Assembly: GCA_050305515.1 (NCBI GenBank)
Contig: JBNLFL010000016.1
Location: 25,560-89,559 of the forward strand
DNA length: 64,000 nucleotides
Direction: 5' to 3'
DNA from: JAFGUB01 sp050305515
GTDB lineage: Bacteria > Campylobacterota > Campylobacteria > Campylobacterales > Sulfurimonadaceae
This document shows positions 1-8,706 of this stretch, piece after piece (positions within the stretch are counted from its first letter, which is position 1; each line of letters begins with the position of its first letter). Below the pieces are notes generated by a model. That model did not search any database. It had not been told where the DNA came from and saw only the letters and a program-made list of their open reading frames with translations. The translations under genes were made by a program, and so were the position numbers.

Positions 1-420
1 GTAGCTGCTAAAGGCGAAACCATGCCGATTGCAAGCAATGCAACACGTGAGGGACGTGCCAAAAACCGCCGTGTTGATATCTATTTCATCGATACAATAC
101 TGCCCGTTACGTTTGCATACAATGACACTTCCATCACCGGACAGGTTGAAAAACTCAACGGTCTGCTTGAGATGATGCAGAAAAATCCGCAGAGTGCCAT
201 TACCATTGTCGGGCATACCGATGATGTGGGCAGCCAGAAATACAACCTGAAACTTTCGCGCAAACGTGCTGAAGCGGTTAAGGCGTTCCTGGTCGGAAAC
301 GGTATCGATGCCGCACGCATTAATGTTGAGGCCAAAGGAAAACTTGAACCCGCAGTAGAAGGCAAAGATGACGCTTCACGCGCGAAAAACCGTCGTGCCG
401 AGATGACGGTACGCCATTAG
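1..420 (+). CDS. OmpA-family protein with tandem OmpA domains, 3' part
   Basis: The frame is open from base 1, so the gene begins upstream of the window. The first 25 or so visible residues (KGETMPIASNATREGRAKNR) look like the end of one OmpA/MotB peptidoglycan-binding domain. A complete second domain follows, with ITIVGHTDDVGS, LSRKRAEAVKAFL and a closing DASRAKNRRAEMTV motif. OmpA domains anchor outer-membrane or flagellar-type proteins to peptidoglycan. The aspartate and arginine expected to hold diaminopimelate (TDD and KNRR) are both present. The stop lies 6 nt before the aminopeptidase gene, so the two are probably co-transcribed. The N-terminal part, which would show any barrel or signal peptide, is outside the window. 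Confidence 0.85.
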   Translation, partial: VAAKGETMPIASNATREGRAKNRRVDIYFIDTILPVTFAYNDTSITGQVEKLNGLLEMMQKNPQSAITIVGHTDDVGSQKYNLKLSRKRAEAVKAFLVGNGIDAARINVEAKGKLEPAVEGKDDASRAKNRRAEMTVRH

Positions 421-426
421 GATGTC

Positions 427-1680
427 ATGGTGGAGCATTTCAACAGCGATCTCTTTGCGTTTCTGAATGCATCGCCGACACCGTTTCATGCGGTCTCCAG
501 GATGCGTTCAATGCTGCTTGAAGCAGATTTTGAAGAGCTTCAGGAGAGTGCGTCCTGGAATGTAAAAGAAGGAAAACGCTATTTTTGCATACGTAACGGC
601 AGTGCCCTGATTGCGTTTACGTACCCGAAAACTGCCAAACCGGGGTATCTGCTTCTGGGTGCCCATACGGACTCGCCCAATCTTAAAATCAAGCCCAATC
701 CGATACAGCAAAAAGAGGGGATGACCCAGCTGGCTGTCGAACCTTACGGCGGAGTGCTCATCAACCCCTGGTTTGACCGTGAGCTTTCCATTGCCGGCAA
801 GGTTGTCGGTGTTGATGCCGGAGATGCGGTTTGCGAATCACTTGTGGATTTTGAAGCGCCTGTGGCTATTATCCCTTCACTGGCAATCCATCTCGACCCG
901 ACAGCCAATAAAGAGCGCAGTGTCAACCTCCAGACCGATATCGCCCCGCTGCTTACATGTAATGAAAATTTCGACTTTGACGCCGCACTTAAAAAAGCCG
1001 CCCATGCGGATTTGGAATCGATACTCTCGTACGAACTGAGTCTGTACGATGTCCAGAAAGCGGGTTATGTCGGAATCGAGCGCGACTTTATCGCATCGGC
1101 ACGTCTGGACAATCTGCTTAGCTGTTATGTCAATGTGCAGACGCTGCTGCAAGCGGGCCCTGACGATGCGGTGATGATCTTCTGTTCGGATCACGAAGAG
1201 GTGGGCAGCGAAAGCAGCTCCGGTGCGGCAGGGCCGTTTCTTGAGCAGTTGCTGCGACGCCTCTACACCCATCCCGAAACCTATGCGCAGATGATCCGAA
1301 ACTCCCTGATGGTCTCCTGCGACAATGCCCATGCCGCCCATCCGAACTTTTCGGACAAGCATGAACCGGGGCACAAGCCGCGTATGAACGGCGGTGCCGT
1401 CATCAAAATCAACGCTAATCAGCGTTACGCTTCAAACGCCCTGAGCATTGCCCGTTTTGCCAAGGCCGCGCAGGATGCTGGAGTCGCCATCCAGCGCTAT
1501 GTGACCCGCAGCGATATGGGGTGCGGCTCGACCATCGGCCCGATTACGGCAACCCGTCTGGGGATCGAAACGGTCGATGTCGGCCTGCCGACGCTGGCCA
1601 TGCACTCCATCCGCGAACTTGCAGGCAGCAGGGATGCTTACGAACTGGTACAAATCCTTCTGAAGCTTTTGCGTGGCTGA
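427..1680 (+). CDS. apeB: M18 family aminopeptidase
   Basis: A 417-residue cytosolic dinuclear-zinc aminopeptidase that releases N-terminal residues, usually acidic ones in this family. Visible M18 signatures are GAHTDSPNLKIKP (zinc histidine), SARLDNLLSCY (bridging aspartate), DHEEVGSES (catalytic glutamate pair), DNAHAAHPN and the C-terminal LAMHSIRE histidine. Length matches bacterial members of the family. The ATG lies 6 nt after the OmpA stop, and the 3' end overlaps the start of the histidine kinase by 8 nt. A copy of the TTACATGTAA palindrome (953-962) lies inside the gene and is read as T-C-N. The family call is secure; the symbol follows common usage. Confidence 0.9.
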   Translation: MVEHFNSDLFAFLNASPTPFHAVSRMRSMLLEADFEELQESASWNVKEGKRYFCIRNGSALIAFTYPKTAKPGYLLLGAHTDSPNLKIKPNPIQQKEGMTQLAVEPYGGVLINPWFDRELSIAGKVVGVDAGDAVCESLVDFEAPVAIIPSLAIHLDPTANKERSVNLQTDIAPLLTCNENFDFDAALKKAAHADLESILSYELSLYDVQKAGYVGIERDFIASARLDNLLSCYVNVQTLLQAGPDDAVMIFCSDHEEVGSESSSGAAGPFLEQLLRRLYTHPETYAQMIRNSLMVSCDNAHAAHPNFSDKHEPGHKPRMNGGAVIKINANQRYASNALSIARFAKAAQDAGVAIQRYVTRSDMGCGSTIGPITATRLGIETVDVGLPTLAMHSIRELAGSRDAYELVQILLKLLRG

Positions 1681-2665
1681 CACGCTTTCCCCGCAGGAGC
1701 TGCAGTTCTTTATCGAACAGAGCTTCAAGCTTGAAAACGATTTTAAAAACCTTAAAGAGTCGTATGAACAGCTGCAGGGAACCATAGAGCGTGTCGTCGC
1801 CTTTTTGCCCAATGCCATCTGGATTCTTGAAGAGGATGGCAGGGTTTTTCTGGAAAATACCCAGGCGAAGGAACACGCCCATTTACTTGAGGCGCTGCGT
1901 TTCGATGAGGAAGAGTATGAACTTGCCATCGATGCGCGCTATTATCTGATCAAGCTCTCCCGTTATGAGGAGAAACGGCTGATTTCGGCAACGGACATCA
2001 CGGAGCAAAAGCGCAAGGAAAACCTTGCGACCATGGGGCAGATGGCGGCGCATCTCTCGCATGAGATCCGTAATCCCATCGGCTCGATTGCACTGCTAAC
2101 CTCAACTTTGATGAAGCGTGTCATTCCCAAAAACAAGCCGATCGTCTTTGAGATTCAGAAGTCCATTTACCGAATCGAGCGGATCATCAAATCAACCCTG
2201 ATGTTTTCCAAAGGGGTCAAGACGCAAATCGAGACCATCCGCTGGAGCCAGATTCTTGAAGAGCTTGAGATGGCTATAAGCTATTACAGTTACGCCAAGG
2301 AGATTGACTTCATTCTCCCGCGGGATGATTTTGAACTCTCGGGCGATGCCGATCTGCTGAGCATGCTCTTTAGCAATTTCATTTTCAATGCCATTGATGC
2401 GATTGAGACAGATGAAGAGGAAACGGGCCGTGTGGAGATGCAGCATGTCGCTGAAGCGGACTTTCACCGTTTTGAAGTCCATGATACGGGCATTCCCATC
2501 GAAAACAAGCAGATGCTCTTTGAAGCGTTTAAAAGTACGAAGCAGAAAGGAAATGGGCTGGGATTGCTCTTAAGCAAGCAGATTGCAGAGGCCCATGGCG
2601 GTGAAGTAGGGCTCTGCGAGGGCGCGCACAAAGGCTTTTACATTCGCCTGCGCCGCCGGGATTAA
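1673..2665 (+). CDS. flgS: FlgS-type flagellar sensor histidine kinase
   Basis: A 330-residue soluble NtrB-like histidine kinase. The order is an N-terminal coiled coil (LENDFKNLKESYEQL), a PAS-like segment (LPNAIWILEEDGRVFLEN), a phospho-acceptor helix (AAHLSHEIRNPIGSIALL, H near 126), an N box (NFIFNAIDAIE) and a G box (KGNGLGLLLSKQ). Both N-terminal region and dimerisation helix closely resemble Campylobacter FlgS. That kinase phosphorylates FlgR to switch on sigma-54 flagellar genes. No membrane segments are seen. GTG at 1673 overlaps the aminopeptidase stop, implying translational coupling. FlgR is not in this window. This is the strongest taxonomic pointer to Campylobacterota. Confidence 0.85.
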   Translation: MADTLSPQELQFFIEQSFKLENDFKNLKESYEQLQGTIERVVAFLPNAIWILEEDGRVFLENTQAKEHAHLLEALRFDEEEYELAIDARYYLIKLSRYEEKRLISATDITEQKRKENLATMGQMAAHLSHEIRNPIGSIALLTSTLMKRVIPKNKPIVFEIQKSIYRIERIIKSTLMFSKGVKTQIETIRWSQILEELEMAISYYSYAKEIDFILPRDDFELSGDADLLSMLFSNFIFNAIDAIETDEEETGRVEMQHVAEADFHRFEVHDTGIPIENKQMLFEAFKSTKQKGNGLGLLLSKQIAEAHGGEVGLCEGAHKGFYIRLRRRD

Positions 2666-3228
2666 TCTTCCAGAATCCCTTCGATTTCAATCTGGAGTTT
2701 GACTGTGTCGCTTACGGCAACTCCGCCGGCTTCAATCAGCTTGTTCCATTTGACACCGTAATCAAGACGGTTGATCTCGCCTTCGAGGCTGAAACCGACG
2801 CGCTGGTTCCCCCACGGATCTTCAATCATACCACCCAATTCGTATTCAAGTTCGATCTCTTTGGTAACACCGTGCATCGTAAAGGTTCCGTAAAGTTTGT
2901 CACCCTTGATTTTGGTCATCTTGAAGGTGATGTCGGGATATTTTGCAACATCGAAAAAATCGGCACTGCGCAGGTGGTTGTCGCGCTTTTCAATGCCGGT
3001 ATCGATGGAAGCAACTTTAATGTCACCTTCGAGTGCGGTCAGGGTTTTGCTTTTTTCATCAAACGCAAAGCTGCCGCTGAACTCTTTGAAGTCGCCGCGG
3101 ACATTGCTGACCATCATGTGTTTGACCTTGAATCCGACGTTCGTGTGCGAGTTGTCGAGTTTGTAGGTTCCGCCAAAAAGCAGTACCGACGTAAGCAGTG
3201 TCAGTGAAAGTAGACGTGGAAGTTTCAT
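2662..3228 (-). CDS. YceI family periplasmic protein
   Basis: A 188-residue secreted lipocalin-like protein of the YceI family, whose members bind isoprenoid-type lipids in the periplasm. It has a signal peptide (MKLPRLLSLTLLTSVLLFGG) and the usual motifs: YKLDNSHTNVGFKVKHM at the mature N terminus, FDVAKYPDITFKMTKI, GTFTMHGVTKEIELE and the DYGVKWN segment near the end. I chose ATG 3228 because AGGAG lies 7 nt upstream and the signal peptide then starts directly. A longer frame to 3255 has no ribosome site. The stop codon interleaves with that of flgS (convergent, 4-nt overlap). A TTACATGTAA site lies 42 nt upstream of the start. Confidence 0.88.
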   Translation of the reverse strand: MKLPRLLSLTLLTSVLLFGGTYKLDNSHTNVGFKVKHMMVSNVRGDFKEFSGSFAFDEKSKTLTALEGDIKVASIDTGIEKRDNHLRSADFFDVAKYPDITFKMTKIKGDKLYGTFTMHGVTKEIELEYELGGMIEDPWGNQRVGFSLEGEINRLDYGVKWNKLIEAGGVAVSDTVKLQIEIEGILED

Positions 3229-3330
3229 AAGAGGCTCCTGAAATTTGGAATGCAACCATCATATTATGCTTACATGTAAAGCTTCCAAAAGTCATTCACC
3301 TGATTGAACAGATAAAGAAAACTTTAATGA

Positions 3331-4026
3331 TTATGAAAAACGGTTTCTAAAGTGTTTTGCCCCGTCTTTGCTCGATTCGACCGTGTCACTGATTCCCTCG
3401 AAACTGAAACGGATTTTGCTCTGTTCGATGGTCTCCATCTCCCTGATATGATCGAGGTTAATCAGATAGGAGCGATGAATACGCACAAAATGGTGCGGCA
3501 GCAGCATTGTTTCAAGGTCGGATATTTTTTTGGTGATATATGAGAAGCCTTTTTTTGTGCGCAGCATCACCTCGCTCAGATCGGCTTTGATATAGTAGAT
3601 CTCTTCGGGACGCAGCAGGTAGTAGTTTTCGCCGTTGCGGCTCATAATGCGCAGGTCGCCGCTTGCCGAACGCATCTCGAGCGTCACGCGTTCAAGTGTT
3701 TTTTCAAGCTGTTCGATACTGTAGGGCTTGACAAGGTAGCCGATTGCGCCCATGTCGAAGGCATCAAGCGCATGGTCGCTGTAGGCGGTCTGAAAAATCA
3801 ATGCGCTCGAACTCCCCCGGTAGCGGAGTTCATAGCCCAGATCAATACCGTTCATCGCCCCCATTTCAATATCAAGAAAGATCACATCGAAAGGGGTGGC
3901 AGCGGCTGCTTCAAGTGCGCCGGGGGCATCTTCGGCTGCCGTAATGTGTTCATGGCCGAGCGTGCGCAGCATACGTTCAAGACGCTGCCGTGCCAGAACC
4001 TCGTCATCGACAATGAGAATATTCAT
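3331..4026 (-). CDS. LytTR-family response regulator
   Basis: A 231-residue regulator with a receiver domain (MNILIVDDEVLARQRL, acceptor aspartate in VIFLDIEMG, lysine in YLVKPYS) and a C-terminal LytTR DNA-binding domain (about 125-225; YYIKADLSEVML, HHFVRIHRSYLINL). It is the cognate partner of the sensor kinase immediately upstream, whose stop overlaps this start by 23 nt. LytTR regulators typically bind imperfect direct repeats; I could not identify a target. Nothing in the sequence identifies the signal, although the FAD oxidoreductase at the head of the operon may be part of the same response. Confidence 0.9.
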   Translation of the reverse strand: MNILIVDDEVLARQRLERMLRTLGHEHITAAEDAPGALEAAAATPFDVIFLDIEMGAMNGIDLGYELRYRGSSSALIFQTAYSDHALDAFDMGAIGYLVKPYSIEQLEKTLERVTLEMRSASGDLRIMSRNGENYYLLRPEEIYYIKADLSEVMLRTKKGFSYITKKISDLETMLLPHHFVRIHRSYLINLDHIREMETIEQSKIRFSFEGISDTVESSKDGAKHFRNRFS

Positions 4027-5011
4027 GATTGACTCCTAAGGTAATAAGAAATTCCGGAGGGTCGGAAGCGACGACTTCAAGCGCGCCGCCGCAAAGGCGT
4101 TCGAGACGCTCTTTGAGATTTGAAAGCCCGATTCCCTCTTGAAAATCTTTCAGGGCTTTGCCGTTATTGGCTACCCGAATCGAGCCGTGAGCGACTGAGA
4201 TACTGATACGAAGCGGTCGGTTTTCCAGACCGTGCTTGATGGCGTTTTCCACCAGAAGCTGGATGGAGAACTTCGGCACGTTCATCGTTTCCACACCATC
4301 TTCAAGGGTTGTATTCAGGGCAATACGGTTGTTATGGCGGATGTTCTCAAGATCGACGTAGTCGCGAACATTCCTCAGTTCGTCACGGACAGCTATGAGT
4401 GCCTTCTCCTGCATCGTGTTGCGCATGAATGCAGATATCTTCAAAACGGCAGCTTCCGCCTTGAGCGGATCGGTGTGAATGAGTTCAGCTACGGAGTTTA
4501 GCGCATTGAACAGGAAATGGGGATTGAGCTGGGTTTCAAGAGAACGCAAACGGCTTTGAAGCAGATGATGGTCGGCCTGCTCTTTTTCATTTCGCATTTT
4601 TACGAAGCGGTAGAGCAGCGCGCCTACAATGTAGGTCAGGATACCGACGGCCGCAGCAATGGTAAGGGCGGAGCCTTTGACACCGGAAATGACAGTGACC
4701 GGCAGATGATCAGTCAGAAAAATGGTGCAGAGTGTCCCCAGAAATCCCGAAAGAAACGAGAAAAAGAGGGCCATAAGATCCCAGTAGCGCTTTTCAAGCC
4801 GCGGCAGCAACACGGTGTTCATCAGGCTGATGCATACCAGAGAAAAGAGCGTGATGAAAAATCCCAGCAAGGCTCCAAAGAATGCACCCTCAACAATCGG
4901 TTGCGCGAGCAGCTGGTATCCGAGTGCCGAGAGCGTGGTTCCAAAGAGGATGCCGATTACGATGATGTAAAGCCAGTCCTGCTTTCGGATCTCAAGTTCG
5001 ATATCACGCAT
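4004..5011 (-). CDS. LytS-like membrane sensor histidine kinase (His_kinase PF06580 type)
   Basis: A sensor kinase of about 335 residues. The N terminus has four hydrophobic segments (LYIIVIGILFGTTLSALGY, FFGALLGFFITLFSLVC, LMALFFSFLSGFLGTLC, ALTIAAAVGILTYIVGALLY). A short linker leads to the LytS-type histidine motif LETQLNPHFLFNALNSVAEL, and the ATPase N box is SIQLLVENAIKHGLEN. I placed the start at ATG 5011 because it overlaps the upstream stop as ATGCGTGA, a typical coupling arrangement; the frame could be read 20 codons further upstream. There is no large periplasmic domain, so sensing probably occurs within or near the membrane. Confidence 0.87.
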   Translation of the reverse strand: MRDIELEIRKQDWLYIIVIGILFGTTLSALGYQLLAQPIVEGAFFGALLGFFITLFSLVCISLMNTVLLPRLEKRYWDLMALFFSFLSGFLGTLCTIFLTDHLPVTVISGVKGSALTIAAAVGILTYIVGALLYRFVKMRNEKEQADHHLLQSRLRSLETQLNPHFLFNALNSVAELIHTDPLKAEAAVLKISAFMRNTMQEKALIAVRDELRNVRDYVDLENIRHNNRIALNTTLEDGVETMNVPKFSIQLLVENAIKHGLENRPLRISISVAHGSIRVANNGKALKDFQEGIGLSNLKERLERLCGGALEVVASDPPEFLITLGVNHEYSHCR

Positions 5012-6431
5012 CGAGCAGCCTGGCAAGATTGTGAACACCTGTGACGACACCCGGCCATCCCTGCGCGGCATAAACGGAATCTCCCACGTTGTAGAGTCCG
5101 CGAAAGGGGGTGTCGTTACCCGGAAGACGGGGCAGAAAATTGCGCATGGTCATGGCATTGCCTCCAAGTTGCGAGCGTCCAAGGTAGTGCTCAAACGTTC
5201 CGGGCGTCGCGGCGAAATGATCGACGATCTGCGATTTTTTGATCTCCAGTGTATCACAAATACGCTGTAGAAGGTGTGATGCGAGTAGCTGCTTTTGCTC
5301 TTTGTAGGCAGCAGGTTCAAGGCCGCTCCACCATCGCGCATCCGTATGAATCGATGCGGTCACACTGTAGTGTCCCGGTGCTGCCATGAGTGCATCGGAA
5401 GGGTCGGAAAAAGAGACAAAGAGTGCCCGGGAGAGCGTTTGCGGTACGACTTTTGGAAATATGATTTGATAGTGGTGGGCAAACGCGGCACTGCTTTCAA
5501 GTGTCAAATAGAGCATAAAGGCGCTCTGATGGTTATCGAGCGTTTCATACCGCTGATAGAAGCGTTTGTATTTCGCATTGTCAAAGAGGCGCGCCGAATT
5601 GTAGACGGTAGTATTGAGTATGAGATTTCTGGTTTCAACAGTGGCATTTTTGCCATGAAGCAGATAGCCCGATTTTCGGACTTCAACGTGAGAAATTTCG
5701 GTATTGCGGTGTATGGTTCGCATGTTACATGTAAGGGCGTCGAAGAGCGTGCCCATACCCCCGATGCTGTAGTGGTTGGCACCGAAGGTATAGCCCAGCG
5801 CCAGTGCGGCCGTGAGGAAGTTGACCTCTTCGCTGTTGCTTTGTGTGACGATAAGCAGCTGGGCGTCGATAAAGTCGCGGTACGCTTTTGAAAGCGTGCC
5901 GAAAAAACGGCTGATATAGCGCGACGCCGAGATGCCGATGTAGGGCGCAAACTTCAGAGCCAGAGGCATGAAGCTTGCAAGCGACGTGCATTTGTCCAGC
6001 AGTGAATGTGCGGAGTATCGATATCCGTCCATAGCATAAAACTGCACGTTGATGTCGTAGACCAGCCTCCAGAACGCTTGGTTTTTCGCATGGGGATGTA
6101 CCCGTTCGATCTCATCCAAAAAACGATCAAGATCCCGGTAACGCGCCACGCTTTTGCCGTTTTGAATGACAACGAGAGCCGGGTCGGTCGGAATGAGTTG
6201 CGGCGCGGTGCCTGCGGCGTCAAAAAGCGCTTTGACACTCTTGCCCGCTTCATACCCGGCAAAGGTCGTCGCTCCCGTATTATAGCGGCGCCCTTTGTGT
6301 TCAAAAGAGCTGCTGCAGCCTCCAAGAGAGGGCTCTTTTTCAATCAGCGCGACATCGTGGCCTCTGGCATCGAGCAACGCGGCAATGGCGCTTCCGCCAA
6401 TACCCGAGCCGACAACGGCGAAATCATGCAT
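5004..6431 (-). CDS. FAD-dependent phytoene-desaturase-like oxidoreductase
   Basis: A protein of about 475 residues in the phytoene desaturase/carotenoid isomerase (CrtI/CrtISO) superfamily. A Rossmann FAD motif lies at the N terminus (VVGSGIGGSAIAALL, IEKEPSLGGCSSSF), the second FAD-binding segment is at the C terminus (LYNVGDSVYAAQGWPGVVTG), and ANHYSIGGMGTLFDALT is mid-protein. ATG 6431 has GGGAG about 8 nt upstream; a GTG three codons earlier is the alternative. No carotenoid synthesis genes are adjacent, so the substrate is unknown. It leads an operon with the LytTR pair. A TTACATGTAA copy lies inside at 5725-5734. Confidence 0.75.
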   Translation of the reverse strand: MHDFAVVGSGIGGSAIAALLDARGHDVALIEKEPSLGGCSSSFEHKGRRYNTGATTFAGYEAGKSVKALFDAAGTAPQLIPTDPALVVIQNGKSVARYRDLDRFLDEIERVHPHAKNQAFWRLVYDINVQFYAMDGYRYSAHSLLDKCTSLASFMPLALKFAPYIGISASRYISRFFGTLSKAYRDFIDAQLLIVTQSNSEEVNFLTAALALGYTFGANHYSIGGMGTLFDALTCNMRTIHRNTEISHVEVRKSGYLLHGKNATVETRNLILNTTVYNSARLFDNAKYKRFYQRYETLDNHQSAFMLYLTLESSAAFAHHYQIIFPKVVPQTLSRALFVSFSDPSDALMAAPGHYSVTASIHTDARWWSGLEPAAYKEQKQLLASHLLQRICDTLEIKKSQIVDHFAATPGTFEHYLGRSQLGGNAMTMRNFLPRLPGNDTPFRGLYNVGDSVYAAQGWPGVVTGVHNLARLLDA

Positions 6432-6515
6432 AATAGGCACTCCCGTTTTTTTTGTTCCATTCTACGGGAGAATGCGGCAGTTTGGTACTCTGTTTATGTC
6501 GTTTGATAGCGGCTT

Positions 6516-7115
6516 TTAATGCGCAGGCGGGTTTGAAGGTGCCTCAGCGGCGAGAAGCCGTTTGATATCGGCTTCAATAGAGAGCGGCGTTGTCATGGGA
6601 GCGTAACGCGCTACGACATTGCCCTGACGGTCAACCAGAAATTTGGTGAAGTTCCATTTGATGGATTCACTGCCGAGCAGGCCGCTTTGGGCACTTTTGA
6701 GATAGCGATAAAGCGGATGGGCATTCGCTCCGTTGACATCGATCTTTTCAAACATCGGAAACGTAACGTCGAAGTTTGTGCTGCAAAAACGCACAATCTC
6801 CTCTTCGCTGCCGCTCTCCTGCGCTCCGAACTGGTTGCAGGGGAATCCCAGCACGACGAGGCCCTTTTCCCTGTAGGTCTGATAGAGGGCCTGAAGTTGT
6901 TCATACTGGGGTGTAAAACCGCAATGGCTGGCCACATTGACGATAAGCAGTACCTTGCCCCGGTAAGGTGCAAGCGTCGTCATGTTGTGATCGATGGTGG
7001 TGACTTCAATATCATAAAGTGACATGGCAGGCTCCCCGGCAAAAATAGAGGTATTGGCAAAGAAAAACAGCAGGATGAAAGCAGCTATTGAACGCTTGAA
7101 TTTAGTTAACGTCAT
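6516..7115 (-). CDS. periplasmic glutathione/thioredoxin-type peroxidase
   Basis: A 199-residue peroxidase of the glutathione peroxidase family, reducing hydroperoxides with a thiol donor. The catalytic cysteine is in VNVASHCGFTPQYEQL, and the family signatures LGFPCNQFG and WNFTKFLVD follow. The cysteine is not replaced by selenocysteine. The N terminus (KFKRSIAAFILLFFFANTSIFA) is a cleavable signal peptide, placing the enzyme in the periplasm, which is less usual than the cytosolic BtuE type. It is transcribed divergently from the SDR gene. It stands alone, with an 84-nt gap to the FAD gene downstream. Confidence 0.88.
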   Translation of the reverse strand: MTLTKFKRSIAAFILLFFFANTSIFAGEPAMSLYDIEVTTIDHNMTTLAPYRGKVLLIVNVASHCGFTPQYEQLQALYQTYREKGLVVLGFPCNQFGAQESGSEEEIVRFCSTNFDVTFPMFEKIDVNGANAHPLYRYLKSAQSGLLGSESIKWNFTKFLVDRQGNVVARYAPMTTPLSIEADIKRLLAAEAPSNPPAH

Positions 7116-7257
7116 GGTGATTCCAGAAAAGTTTTTTGATATCCATAGCCTGCAGTGTAGCTAAAATTATACAAAGATTGATCAACTGACACCGGTGATC
7201 TTCCAAATGATTGCAATTACAGGCAAACTGTTACATGTAAAGCAAAAAGGAGTTCCC

Positions 7258-8706
7258 ATGCGTCCGCTACACATTTTGCTCACCGGAGCCACAGGCTATA
7301 TCGGGCGCCGGCTCAAATATGCACTCTCAGCCGATCGTAATGTGAAGCTGCGCCTTCTGGTGCGCCATCCCGAATCGCTCTCAAAACAGCTTTCACCTGA
7401 CGTTGAAGTGGTGCGCGGAAGCACTTTCGAACCCGAAGCACTCGAAGCGGCGATGAAAGGCATTGACGTCGCCTACTACCTGATTCATTCGCTCGGGCAT
7501 GACGACTATGCGCAGCGCGATCGCCAGAGTGCCATCAACTTTCGTGACGCCGCCATTGCCGCGGGCGTGAAAAAAATCATCTATCTTGGCGGACTCGGGG
7601 TTAAAAATGCGCTTACGAGCGAACATCTCTCCAGTCGCATCGAGACGGGAGAATTGCTCAGCGCGCGCCCCGATGCCATTGACGTGCTCTGGTTTCGTGC
7701 GGGCGTTATCATTGGCTCGGGGAGTGCCAGTTTCGAGATTATTCGCAATCTCATCGAAAAGCTCCCCCTCATGATTACGCCGCGTTGGGTGCGTACGATG
7801 GCGCAGCCCATCGGCGTGGATGATGTGCTGGCCTATCTGAATGCGGCGCGGGAGCCGGACATCTCGGGAACGGTGATGATTGACATCGGTGCCGAGCCGC
7901 TTTGCTACCAGAATATGATGCGCCAGTGTGCGGAGGTGATGGGCCTGCGGCGGCTGATCGTTCCCGTACCGTTTCTCTCCATAGGTCTCTCGTCGTATTG
8001 GCTCAACCTCTTTACGCCGGTTCCCTTTGGCGTGGCAGCGTCGCTCATCGAAGGACTGCGTTCGGAAGTGGTGGTGCAAAATGACCATGCCCGAAGGCTT
8101 TTTCCGGATATCCGTCCCGTACCCTTTAAAGCAGCCGTAGCCAAAGCGCTTGAAGATGTGGAAAACAACCAGATTATCAGCCGCTGGAGCGATCAGGGCG
8201 GCGGCGTTTGGGAGGAAGATCACGGCAATTCCATCGCCAATGCGGTTTTTATGGATCGCCGCATCGCTTCTTTGGAGGGGATGAATGCCGGCAGCGTGTT
8301 TGAGAGTTTTTGTGCTATCGGAGGCGAAAGCGGCTGGTTTGGCTACGACTGGCTCTGGTCGCTTCGCGGGCTTTTTGATAAGATGCTCGGCGGCGTGGGA
8401 CTCAACCGAGGGCGACGTCACCCAGAGGAGCTCCGCATTGGAGACAGCCTCGATTTCTGGAAGGTCGTCGATATCAGACCCAATGAACGGCTGCTGCTGT
8501 TTGCCCAGATGAAAGTGCCGGGTAAAGCGTATCTTGAGTTCAGAATCAATGACGGCACACTGGTACAGAGTGCCTATTTTCTTCCCAAAGGGGTTTCGGG
8601 ACGCCTGTATTGGCTGATGCTCGTGCCGATGCATGCGCTGGTATTTGGCGCTATGATCCGCGGTGTCATGAAACGTGCCCGTTTAAAAGCGGCATCGGCA
8701 TCATGA
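7258..8706 (+). CDS. SDR-family NAD(P)-binding protein with C-terminal DUF2867
   Basis: A 482-residue fusion. The N-terminal extended-SDR/NmrA-like Rossmann domain (ILLTGATGYIGRRLKYAL; YYLIHSLG; IIYLGGLGV) occupies about residues 1-290. A DUF2867-type C-terminal domain follows (FESFCAIGGESGWFGYDWLW, ELRIGDSLDFWKVVD, YWLMLVPMHALVF). This architecture is widespread but functionally uncharacterised. ATG 7258 has AAGGAG 6 nt upstream; a longer frame from 7195 has none. TTACATGTAA (7231-7240) lies in the 5' leader, 17 nt before the start. The gene is convergent with the DUF4130 gene, the two ends overlapping by 6 nt. Confidence 0.8.
   Translation: MRPLHILLTGATGYIGRRLKYALSADRNVKLRLLVRHPESLSKQLSPDVEVVRGSTFEPEALEAAMKGIDVAYYLIHSLGHDDYAQRDRQSAINFRDAAIAAGVKKIIYLGGLGVKNALTSEHLSSRIETGELLSARPDAIDVLWFRAGVIIGSGSASFEIIRNLIEKLPLMITPRWVRTMAQPIGVDDVLAYLNAAREPDISGTVMIDIGAEPLCYQNMMRQCAEVMGLRRLIVPVPFLSIGLSSYWLNLFTPVPFGVAASLIEGLRSEVVVQNDHARRLFPDIRPVPFKAAVAKALEDVENNQIISRWSDQGGGVWEEDHGNSIANAVFMDRRIASLEGMNAGSVFESFCAIGGESGWFGYDWLWSLRGLFDKMLGGVGLNRGRRHPEELRIGDSLDFWKVVDIRPNERLLLFAQMKVPGKAYLEFRINDGTLVQSAYFLPKGVSGRLYWLMLVPMHALVFGAMIRGVMKRARLKAASAS

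Noticed and set aside
7393..8634. 413-codon minus-strand frame opposite the SDR/DUF2867 gene
   Set aside because: His/Arg-rich composition typical of an antisense shadow; the plus-strand gene has clear motifs and a ribosome site.
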